Assembly: GCF_030718995.1 (NCBI RefSeq)
Contig: NZ_CP132204.1
Location: 3,968,001-4,032,000, forward strand
Length of the DNA stretch: 64,000 nt
Direction: 5' to 3'
Source: Arthrobacter oryzae
GTDB lineage: Bacteria > Actinomycetota > Actinomycetes > Actinomycetales > Micrococcaceae
Shown: one piece after another, positions 7,443-14,111 of the stretch
Numbering within the stretch: position 1 is the first letter of the stretch
Layout: each line of letters starts with the position of its first letter
Notes under the pieces: generated by a model
Databases searched by the model: none
Seen by the model: only the letters and a program-made list of their open reading frames with translations
What the model was told of the DNA's origin: nothing
Position numbers and translations under genes: made by a program

Positions 7443-8682
7443 GCACGCCACGTCCACCGATGTCCTCGTCATCGGAGGGGGAATGGCCGGACTGGCCGGA
7501 GCCCTAGCGCTGCGCGAAAACGGTGCCAACGTCACCCTCGTGGAGCGGGCTCCGGAATTCGGCGAGGTCGGCGCCGGGCTGCAGATGGCGCCCAACGCCT
7601 CACGCGTCCTCCGCCGCTGGGGCCTGCTGGAAAAAGCGCTGGAAATCGGCGTCCAGCCCAAGCACCTGGTTTTCCGCGACGCCGTGACCGGCGAGGAGCT
7701 CACCCGCCAGACCCTCGGTGCTGAGTTCGAGGAACGCTACGGCGCCCCGTACGTCGTGATCCACCGCAGCGACCTTCACCGGGTCCTGCTCGAAGGCTGT
7801 GAAGCGGCCGGCGTGACGCTGGTCAACGACGTCATGGTGGAGAGTGTTGAAACCGTCAACGGCCGCGGGGTTGCCCACACTGCAGCCGGTGTGGACTACG
7901 AGGCAGACGTCGTGATCGGCGCCGACGGACTCAAGTCCACCCTGCGCCCGCTCGTGGCCAGCGACGAACCGGTCCCCTCGGCCTACGTCGCCTACCGCGG
8001 CACCGTGCCGATCACCGAAAACACCCCCAAAACGGACCTCGAGGACGTCATCGTCTACCTCGGTCCGGACTGCCACCTCGTGCAGTACCCGCTGCGCAAG
8101 GGCGAGCTGCTGAACACTGTGGCCGTCTTCAAGTCCGCCTCCTTCGAACGTGGGGAGGAGCAGTACGGCGGCGTCGACGAGCTCGAGGCAGCCTACAAGG
8201 ATTGCGTGCCGGCCGTTCAGGATGCGCTCAAGAACCTGGCTACCGGCATCCGTTGGCCGATGTACGACCGCGACCCGATCGAAAACTGGGTGGCCGGCCG
8301 GATGGTCCTGATGGGCGACGCCGCCCACCCGATGCTCCAGTACCTCGCCCAGGGCGCCTGCCAGGCGCTTGAGGACGCCGCCGTGCTGCAGGACGTCAGC
8401 AGCGGAACCGTCTTCACCGCAGATGGCGTCAACCCGGACGCGTGGGACGGAGCGATCAAGGAATTCACCAACCTCCGCGCCGGCCGTACCGCCCGGGTCC
8501 AGCGCACCGCCCGCGTGTGGGGCGAATCCTGGCACGTCTCCGGGCTGGCCCGGACGCTGCGCAACCTGCTCTTCAAGAGCCGGAAGGACAACGACTTCCA
8601 GTACAACGACTGGCTGTACGGCCAGACCGGCGAGGGCATGCCCGCCCAGGGCCGCCCGGCGGCGGCTAAAGTTCCCGCCTGA
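7435..8682 (+). CDS. 3-hydroxybenzoate 6-hydroxylase (FAD monooxygenase)
   Basis: This 415-residue class A flavoprotein monooxygenase is predicted to hydroxylate 3-hydroxybenzoate to gentisate using NAD(P)H and O2. It has the N-terminal dinucleotide fold VLVIGGGMAGLAGALALREN, a DG-type motif in VVIGADGLKS and the FAD ribose motif MGDAAHPMLQYLAQGA. The ATG at 7435 follows an AGGAG site and overlaps the transporter stop. Salicylate-type or 6-hydroxynicotinate hydroxylases share the same fold. The complete gentisate pathway next door favours 3-hydroxybenzoate. A strong hairpin downstream ends the unit. Confidence 0.87.
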   Translation: MSEHATSTDVLVIGGGMAGLAGALALRENGANVTLVERAPEFGEVGAGLQMAPNASRVLRRWGLLEKALEIGVQPKHLVFRDAVTGEELTRQTLGAEFEERYGAPYVVIHRSDLHRVLLEGCEAAGVTLVNDVMVESVETVNGRGVAHTAAGVDYEADVVIGADGLKSTLRPLVASDEPVPSAYVAYRGTVPITENTPKTDLEDVIVYLGPDCHLVQYPLRKGELLNTVAVFKSASFERGEEQYGGVDELEAAYKDCVPAVQDALKNLATGIRWPMYDRDPIENWVAGRMVLMGDAAHPMLQYLAQGACQALEDAAVLQDVSSGTVFTADGVNPDAWDGAIKEFTNLRAGRTARVQRTARVWGESWHVSGLARTLRNLLFKSRKDNDFQYNDWLYGQTGEGMPAQGRPAAAKVPA

Positions 8683-8731
8683 TCCGCGGACCCTGCTGAG
8701 AGCTGCACCGGTGCCTTGAACTGCACCTTCT

Positions 8732-8767
8732 GGAAGTGCCGGACACGTTCCCGTGTCCGGCACTTCC
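8732..8767 (+). terminator. Hairpin after the hydroxylase gene
   Basis: A perfect 16-bp stem (8732-8747 with 8752-8767) closes on a TTCC loop 50 bp after the hydroxylase stop. There is no T-tract, as is usual for actinobacterial terminators. It separates the catabolic unit from the HAD gene. Confidence 0.75.
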
Positions 8768-8893
8768 TGCGTCTGCCGCTGTCAGCGCCGGCACTCATGG
8801 TCCCGGGCAGCCCGCGCCGCGGCCGGGTTGTTGCCCGCGCCCCAGCCCGTCGGTAACGTTTTGGGTGGAACTCCCGGAGGAAAGGATGCCGCC

Positions 8894-9388
8894 GTGAGGA
8901 AAGTCTCCCTCTACCTGGATGTGGACGGAGTCCTATGCCCGTTCGGGGCCGCCGGGGTTACCGACTGGGGGACCAGGTGGCGGATGTCCAACGCAGGACT
9001 CCTTGAGGTGGCCTACGCCGGCGAGCTGGTGGAGTCCCTCAACACGCTGTCCCGGACACCCGGCCTCCGGTGCGTCTGGCTCACCAGCTGGGAGGAGATG
9101 GCCCCGGAATACCTGTGCCCGGCAATCGGCCTCGCCGGCCGGGAATGGCCCGTCCTGGCCAGCTCCGGACCGGCCGGCGGCGAAGGCTGGTGGAAACTGC
9201 GGGCCCTGCAGCGGGACCTTGAGGAGACGGCGCCGGACCGTGCCGTGTGGATCGATGACCAGCTCTAATTCGAAGCCGAGGCGCGGGCCTGGGCGTCCAT
9301 CCTTGGCCCTCGCCTGCTGTTGGTTTCACCGCATCCCAGACGGGGATTGTCCCGCGCTGAACTGGAGGCCGTGCGTGCTTTCCTTTGA
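8894..9388 (+). pseudogene. HAD-like protein gene interrupted by an in-frame TAA
   Basis: A GTG at 8894 with a strong GGAGGAAAGG site begins MRKVSLYLDVDGVLCP, a HAD-type motif I with D9 and D11. Reading continues to WIDDQL (residues 119-124), where a TAA at 9266-9268 stops it at 124 residues. The same frame then stays open for 39 more codons (FEAEARAWASILGP, then LLLVSPHPRRGLSRAELEAV) to a TGA at 9386-9388. These codons have the composition of a genuine protein and look like the natural C-terminus of this short HAD family, including the strand that normally follows the DD motif. So the TAA is probably a recent nonsense mutation, or a site of readthrough. Function is unknown; small HAD hydrolase is the best description. 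Confidence 0.7.
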
Positions 9389-9400
9389 CCGCCGGTTGTT

Positions 9401-9428
9401 TTGTCCTCAGGGCGTTGACGCGTACGAT
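9401..9428 (+). promoter_or_regulatory. Candidate promoter of the phosphate transporter
   Basis: TTGTCC (9401-9406) and TACGAT (9423-9428) are separated by 16 nt, about 130 bp before the transporter start. The leader between has no element I recognise. Confidence 0.35.
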
Positions 9429-9557
9429 CGTTAGGGTTTCAAGCCCCTTCCGAACAACACCACGTGAATTTCCGGCAAACATCCGGGTAATGCTGCGTGC
9501 GGACAGGGCACGGGGAAGTGGAACTGCTGACCGTCGACTCTGCAGATTGGGCAACAG

Positions 9558-10766
9558 GTGGAAATCACCTTCATGGTGGCGCTGGTAATAGCGCTGGCAC
9601 TATTTTTCGACTTCACCAACGGCTTTCATGACACCGCCAATGCAATGGCTACGCCCATCGCCACCGGTGCCATCAAACCCAAGACGGCGGTTGCCCTGGC
9701 AGCAGTCCTGAACCTGATCGGAGCGTTCCTTTCCACCGAAGTTGCCAAGACTGTTTCCGGCGGCATCATCAAGGAAGGCTCCGACGGCATCCAGATCACC
9801 CCGGACATCATCTTTGCCGGTCTCATGGGCGCCATCCTCTGGAACATGATCACGTGGCTCAAAGGCCTCCCGTCGAGTTCCTCGCACGCCCTCTTCGGCG
9901 GCCTCATCGGCGCGGCGATCGCCGGCATCGGCATCCACTCGGTGAATTTCGAGTCCCTCATGCAGAAGGTCATCCTGCCCGCCATCTTCGCACCGGTCAT
10001 CGCCGGAGGCGTGGCGTACATCTGCACCCGCCTGGCCTATGCGCTGACGGCCCGGCATGATCCGGAGACGGGCAGCAAGCTCACGCAGAAGCGTGGCGGT
10101 TTCCGCACCGGCCAGATCTTCACGTCCAGCCTGGTAGCGCTGGCTCACGGCACCAACGACGCACAGAAGACGATGGGCATCATCACGCTCGTGCTGATCG
10201 CCGCCGGCACGCAGCAGCCGGGCTCCGGCCCGCAGTTCTGGGTGATCGCAGCCTGTGCCTTCGCCATCGCCATCGGAACCTACGCCGGCGGCTGGCGGAT
10301 CATCCGCACCATGGGTTCGGGCCTGACGGACGTCAAGCCGGCCCAGGGCTTCGCTGCGGAAGCCAGCACGGCCTCGGCGATCCTTGCGTCATCGCACCTG
10401 GGCTTCGCGCTGTCCACCACCCAGGTGGCCTCCGGATCAGTGATCGGTTCAGGGCTTGGCCGCAAGGGCACTTCGGTGCGCTGGGGCACGGCCGGCCGGA
10501 TCGCCGTCGGCTGGCTTTTCACGCTGCCTGCCGCCGGCATCGTGGGCGCCCTGACCGCTCTGCTGGTCAAGACAGGCGTCGTGGGTGTTGTCATTGCCGC
10601 CGTTGCCGGGACCGCCGCAGTGCTGTTTATGTTCTTCGAGTCCCGCAAGTCCCATGTGGGCCACCACAACGCCGTGGAGGTGGAGGAGGCAGGGCAGGCC
10701 GTCCGCTTCCGCAAGAAAAAGGCATTGGCCGCTAGCCGCGCCCACAAACTGAACGGTGGAAAATAG
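9558..10766 (+). CDS. pit: Inorganic phosphate transporter, PiT family
   Basis: This 402-residue integral membrane protein is a low-affinity cation- or proton-coupled phosphate transporter. Both halves carry the PiT signature GFHDxxN-like motif: DFTNGFHDTANAMAT near residue 15 and ALAHGTNDAQKTMGI near residue 195. About ten hydrophobic helices flank a central loop, and the tail is basic (RFRKKKALAASRAHK). The GTG at 9558 gives MEITFMVAL; an ATG five codons on (9573) is an alternative, and neither has a strong ribosome-binding site. The small membrane protein that follows starts immediately after this stop codon and is probably cotranslated. Confidence 0.92.
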   Translation: MEITFMVALVIALALFFDFTNGFHDTANAMATPIATGAIKPKTAVALAAVLNLIGAFLSTEVAKTVSGGIIKEGSDGIQITPDIIFAGLMGAILWNMITWLKGLPSSSSHALFGGLIGAAIAGIGIHSVNFESLMQKVILPAIFAPVIAGGVAYICTRLAYALTARHDPETGSKLTQKRGGFRTGQIFTSSLVALAHGTNDAQKTMGIITLVLIAAGTQQPGSGPQFWVIAACAFAIAIGTYAGGWRIIRTMGSGLTDVKPAQGFAAEASTASAILASSHLGFALSTTQVASGSVIGSGLGRKGTSVRWGTAGRIAVGWLFTLPAAGIVGALTALLVKTGVVGVVIAAVAGTAAVLFMFFESRKSHVGHHNAVEVEEAGQAVRFRKKKALAASRAHKLNGGK

Positions 10767-10988
10767 ATGAAATGGTTGGAATTGGTCCAGGTGGCCGGTG
10801 CCACGCTCCTCGCCGCCGTTACGGTGGTGGTCCTGTACTCCATCGGAGTCCGCTTCACTGCGATCGCGGGTGACCCCGAGCAGGCTACGCCCCGGTGGAT
10901 GAAATCGCTCGCCTACGCCTGCTTCGGGCTCTGCGGCGTGGCCGTGCTGTTCGGGCTGTACCTGATCATTCCGTACTTCAGCAAATAG
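10767..10988 (+). CDS. Small two-helix membrane protein downstream of pit
   Basis: This 73-residue protein begins at the base after the transporter stop codon. It has two hydrophobic helices, residues 6-28 (VQVAGATLLAAVTVVVLYS) and 47-69 (LAYACFGLCGVAVLFGLYLI), joined by a short charged loop with GDPEQATPRW. Small proteins of this type follow pit in related actinobacteria in my recollection. A role as an accessory subunit of the transporter is inferred from adjacency only. Confidence 0.75.
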   Translation: MKWLELVQVAGATLLAAVTVVVLYSIGVRFTAIAGDPEQATPRWMKSLAYACFGLCGVAVLFGLYLIIPYFSK

Positions 10989-11148
10989 CTTCAGCAGTCA
11001 GTGCCGGTCTCGCTTAACCCCTGGAGCACGAGGTGCTGCTCTGGCGGATACGGCCCATCGGGGGAATAGTTAACACTGTTTCAGCGTGTTTGGTCCGGCG
11101 CCGCCACCGGCCGATTCCGGGAGCCATCCCGAAGGGTTCTATCCAGTC

Positions 11149-11169
11149 CGGTTCCCCTGCCGGGAACCG
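11149..11169 (+). other. Hairpin in the lipoprotein leader
   Basis: The 199-bp gap before the lipoprotein gene holds a perfect 8-bp stem (11149-11156 with 11162-11169, 5-nt loop) ending 18 bp before the start codon. Further upstream is AACAC...GTGTT (about 11071-11089). No known riboswitch class is recognised. It could be a translational control hairpin. Confidence 0.4.
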
Positions 11170-11187
11170 CAAGCAGGTGGGTCTGTC

Positions 11188-12189
11188 ATGCACAGTCAAA
11201 CCGGGGCTGCGGCCCGGCTAACACCCCGACTACCAGGAACCGCGGCGGCTGTGTGCCTGCTGGTCGTGATGAGTGGCTGCTTCGGCCCGCCGTCGCCGTC
11301 ATCTACGGAGAGCACGACGACGGCATCCTCCTCGACGTCCGATTCATCCGCTACCGCGTCCCCGGACGACCCCAACGACCCGCCAACGGCTGCGCCTTTG
11401 CCGGGGCCCGGGGACGGCCCGCCGCCCGCGGCGGGCGCACCCGTCATCCGCTGGGTCCCCATCGGGCCGGCGGCTCCCTCCGACCCGCCGGAGGGAGCGC
11501 TGTACGAGTTCCTGCGCAAGCGGGACTGTGCCGGCCTGCGCGACTCGACGCTCAACACCGGTTTCCCTGCCGTGTGGACGGCTGCGGAAGCCACCTGCCA
11601 GGCCCTGGCCACGGACCTGCCGGTGGACTGGGAACGGGCACAGACTGCGCTGGCAGATGTCACAGGCCTTCCGCCCGGAAGGTGCTGGGAAATCAAGGTC
11701 ACGGCATCCCTGCAGCAGGCCGTGGATCTCCGGAATGCACATCAGGGGGTTCAACTCCTCGTGGATGCCGCAGGCGCAGGCGACGACTGCCCCCGCCGGC
11801 TGACAGGACTGACGGTCCTCGCCGGGCCTCACGCCGGTGCGGCCGCTCCGACCGTTCCCGCGGGCGGGGGAACACCGGTGCGGCTCGAGGGCTTCTTCGT
11901 GAACGTGGACAACGTTTTGGTGAGCGGCAATCCGGTTGAATTCGAAGGCCCGCAGTTTGGACCCTTCGTGTTCTACGCCCCGCCCGCAAACGGCATCGAG
12001 TCTGCGCGTGTGACGGTGGAAGCCACGCCGCCGGTGTCTGGTGAAGCCGTGCTGTTCTTTGCCGGCCCGACGCCGCCCGGTCCCACACCAACAGAGCCGA
12101 CCACGACGGCACCGCCGGAGCCGCCGGGAACGGGACTTCCGACAGTCGGGCCCCCGGCAGCTGAAGCCCCGCCGGCGCCACAGCCATGA
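11188..12189 (+). CDS. Secreted lipoprotein of unknown function
   Basis: This is a protein of about 333 residues from the ATG at 11188. The N-terminus has a basic region, a hydrophobic core (TAAAVCLLVV) and a lipobox-like VVMSGC around residue 31, so it is probably lipidated and exported. A Ser/Thr/Pro linker follows, then a domain (about residues 90-305) with several Cys residues (KRDCAGLRD, EATCQAL, GRCWEIK, DDCPRRL) that may form disulfides. The C-terminal 40 residues are Pro/Thr rich. No family is recognised. The stop overlaps the start of the next membrane protein gene, so the two form a coupled pair and may act together at the cell surface. Confidence 0.72.
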   Translation: MHSQTGAAARLTPRLPGTAAAVCLLVVMSGCFGPPSPSSTESTTTASSSTSDSSATASPDDPNDPPTAAPLPGPGDGPPPAAGAPVIRWVPIGPAAPSDPPEGALYEFLRKRDCAGLRDSTLNTGFPAVWTAAEATCQALATDLPVDWERAQTALADVTGLPPGRCWEIKVTASLQQAVDLRNAHQGVQLLVDAAGAGDDCPRRLTGLTVLAGPHAGAAAPTVPAGGGTPVRLEGFFVNVDNVLVSGNPVEFEGPQFGPFVFYAPPANGIESARVTVEATPPVSGEAVLFFAGPTPPGPTPTEPTTTAPPEPPGTGLPTVGPPAAEAPPAPQP

Positions 12190-13055
12190 GCGGAGACCCG
12201 GAGGCAGATCCCCGCTGGAAGCGCGCCGTCGACATGCTGGCGGTCATCGGCCCGCCGCTGACCATTGCCACGGCATTGCTGGTCTACTTCGGCTGGGCGC
12301 GGACGGATGCCCAGGCGAAGGCCATGGGGCTGGACGTGAGCCTCTTTGGATACACCGTGCAGGACTTCGTCCTCCGGAGCATCCCTTCGCTTTTCATCCC
12401 GCTTGTCTGGCTGCTGATTGTTGCTGTCGGCTGGCTTTCCCTGGACCGGTTCCTGGCAAGGCACCTGGCCGCCGGCCGGACCGCAGGCATCCGGCGGCTC
12501 GCCGCGGTGATCCTGATAGCCGGATTGGCCTGTGCAGCAGCGATGTGGCTTGTAGTGATCCTGCAGCCTGAACGCACGGTACTGTTCGTGCCGTACATCA
12601 TGGCCGGAGGCGTCCTGCTGGCCGCCTGGGGCCTGAGCCTCTGGCGGCGCTCCGCGCCAGAGCCAGGCCGCAGCCTGGCCGCACTGTCGCGGGGATCGGA
12701 AAAAACGCTTATCTTCTGCCTGGTCACCCTGCTGCTTTTCTGGGGCACCTCGGACTTCGCCCAGGCGCTGGGACGGGGACTGGCGGTGAGCTACGAGGAG
12801 CGGTCCGCGCTCCTGCCCACCGCGGTTGTCTTCAGCAAGGACCGGCTGGGCATCAGTGCGCCCAACGTCCATGAACAGTCCAGCGGCACGGCGGAGAATC
12901 CGGTCTACCAGTACAGCGGCCTGCGCCTTTTGGTGGTCAGCGGCGGACGGATCTTCCTGCTCAATGAGGGCTGGACGCTCCGGAGCGGCAAAGTAGTGGT
13001 GCTCCGTGACGATCCCGGCATGCGCGTGGAGTATGGGAACCCCGAGTCGAAATGA
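12186..13055 (+). CDS. Membrane protein coupled to the lipoprotein
   Basis: This 289-residue protein has about four transmembrane helices (residues 18-38, 62-84, 103-124 and 130-150) plus a further hydrophobic stretch near 178-195. It ends in an extracytoplasmic-looking C-terminal domain of about 90 residues (from SYEERSALLPTAVVF). The ATG overlaps the lipoprotein TGA (ATGA). Nothing in the sequence matches a family I know. The gene pair suggests a cell-envelope function, but that is inference. Confidence 0.68.
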   Translation: MSGDPEADPRWKRAVDMLAVIGPPLTIATALLVYFGWARTDAQAKAMGLDVSLFGYTVQDFVLRSIPSLFIPLVWLLIVAVGWLSLDRFLARHLAAGRTAGIRRLAAVILIAGLACAAAMWLVVILQPERTVLFVPYIMAGGVLLAAWGLSLWRRSAPEPGRSLAALSRGSEKTLIFCLVTLLLFWGTSDFAQALGRGLAVSYEERSALLPTAVVFSKDRLGISAPNVHEQSSGTAENPVYQYSGLRLLVVSGGRIFLLNEGWTLRSGKVVVLRDDPGMRVEYGNPESK

Positions 13056-13056
13056 C

Positions 13057-13062
13057 TAGGCT
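13057..13062 (+). promoter_or_regulatory. Leaderless-type -10 (TAGGCT) of the reductase gene
   Basis: TAGGCT is followed by exactly 6 nt and the ATG at 13069, so the transcript probably begins at the start codon. This also selects ATG 13069 over the GTG at 13063. Confidence 0.5.
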
Positions 13063-13068
13063 GTGGCC

Positions 13069-13611
13069 ATGTCCAGTCTCCAATACTTCGTGGCCACATC
13101 CCTCGACGGATTCATCGCCACGTCAGACGACAACCTGGCCTGGCTCCTCCAGTTCGACGGGTTCGAGGGCGGACGCGAAAGCTACGAATCATTCATGTCA
13201 GACGTCGGCTGCATCGTGATGGGCGGGGAAACCTACGCCTGGCTGATGGAGCACGAGCCCGGCAACTGGCCGTACCCTGACACGCCATGCTGGGTTTTCA
13301 CCCACCATGAACATTCCGCGCCCCGGGGCGCTGACATCACCTTCGTCCGCGGCGACGTTCGCGAGTTCATGGATGACTTTACGGCGGAGGCGGACGGCAA
13401 GAACATCTGGCTGGTTGGCGGGGGAGAGCTCGCGGCCCAGTTCGCCGATGCCGGCCTGTTGGACGAAATCATCGTCTCCATCATTCCGGTGGTGCTCGGC
13501 GCAGGTAAGCCCGTGCTGCCCATCAGGACCGGTCCCACCCGGCCGCTGGAACTGGCGGCGTCCACTCCCATGGGCAGGGGAATCGTCGAGCTGCGGTACC
13601 GGCTCCGCTGA
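13069..13611 (+). CDS. Dihydrofolate reductase family protein (RibD C-terminal domain)
   Basis: This is a single-domain NADPH-dependent reductase of 180 residues with the DHFR-like fold shared with RibD and YyaP/YwjB. It has the N-terminal substrate segment MSSLQYFVATSLDGFIA, VGCIVMGGETYAWL, the nucleotide-binding motif IWLVGGGELAAQFADAG and the strand IIVSIIPVVLGAGKPVLP. It is too divergent to be assigned as FolA and is probably an orphan reductase of unknown substrate. It lies tail to tail with the thioesterase gene, 16 bp apart. Confidence 0.85.
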   Translation: MSSLQYFVATSLDGFIATSDDNLAWLLQFDGFEGGRESYESFMSDVGCIVMGGETYAWLMEHEPGNWPYPDTPCWVFTHHEHSAPRGADITFVRGDVREFMDDFTAEADGKNIWLVGGGELAAQFADAGLLDEIIVSIIPVVLGAGKPVLPIRTGPTRPLELAASTPMGRGIVELRYRLR

Positions 13612-13627
13612 CACCTCACGGGCTCAG

Positions 13628-14092
13628 TCAGGGGGCGACGTCCCTGATCAGGTTGGTGATGCGCGCCGTGGACAGGCGGCGGCCCTTTTCGTCGGTCATC
13701 ACCACCTCGTGGGTGGTCAGCGTGCGGCCCAGGTGGATGGCCGTGCAGGTTCCTGTCACAATGCCGGAGGTGATGGCGCGGTGATGCGTGGCTCCCACCT
13801 CGATGCCCAGCGCCTGCCGCCCCGGACCGGCGTGCATCCCTGCAGCAAATGAACCGAGCGTCTCGGCCAGCACCACGTGGGCACCGCCGTGCAGGATCCC
13901 GGCCACCTGGGTGTTGCCTTCCACCGGCATGGTTGCCACGGTCCGTTCCGGACTCATTTCCAAGAAATGGATGCCCATCTTCACCACCAGGGCGCCAACA
14001 CCGAATTCGCCCAGCCACTCGTGCAGTTCTTCCGGGATTCCGGCGGCCGCCAGTTCGTCGGCGAACCGGCCGGGCGTGAAATTGTCCATCAT
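13628..14092 (-). CDS. PaaI-type hotdog thioesterase
   Basis: This 153-154 residue acyl-CoA thioesterase has a hotdog fold. The motif GNTQVAGILHGGAHVVLAET holds the HGG of the active-site helix, and the following GIEVGATHHRAITSGIVTG strands are typical of the PaaI/YbgC 4HBT family. It may hydrolyse aryl- or acyl-CoA esters; the physiological substrate cannot be read from sequence. The two tandem ATG codons (14092 and 14089) are equally likely starts. It is divergent from polA with only about 20 bp between starts, so its promoter must lie inside the polA coding region. Confidence 0.85.
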   Translation of the reverse strand: MMDNFTPGRFADELAAAGIPEELHEWLGEFGVGALVVKMGIHFLEMSPERTVATMPVEGNTQVAGILHGGAHVVLAETLGSFAAGMHAGPGRQALGIEVGATHHRAITSGIVTGTCTAIHLGRTLTTHEVVMTDEKGRRLSTARITNLIRDVAP

Positions 14093-14098
14093 GGCAAC

Positions 14099-14104
14099 TA
14101 GGCT
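14099..14104 (+). promoter_or_regulatory. Leaderless-type -10 (TAGGCT) of polA
   Basis: TAGGCT lies 7 nt before the GTG at 14112. It supports that start over the in-frame ATG at 14091, which would lie upstream of the promoter. Confidence 0.45.
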
Positions 14105-14111
14105 GGCACCT

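Noticed and set aside
14091..14111. ATG 14091 as polA start
   Set aside because: It would place the TAGGCT -10 within the gene and overlap the divergent thioesterase start codons; GTG 14112 fits better, although this is not proven.
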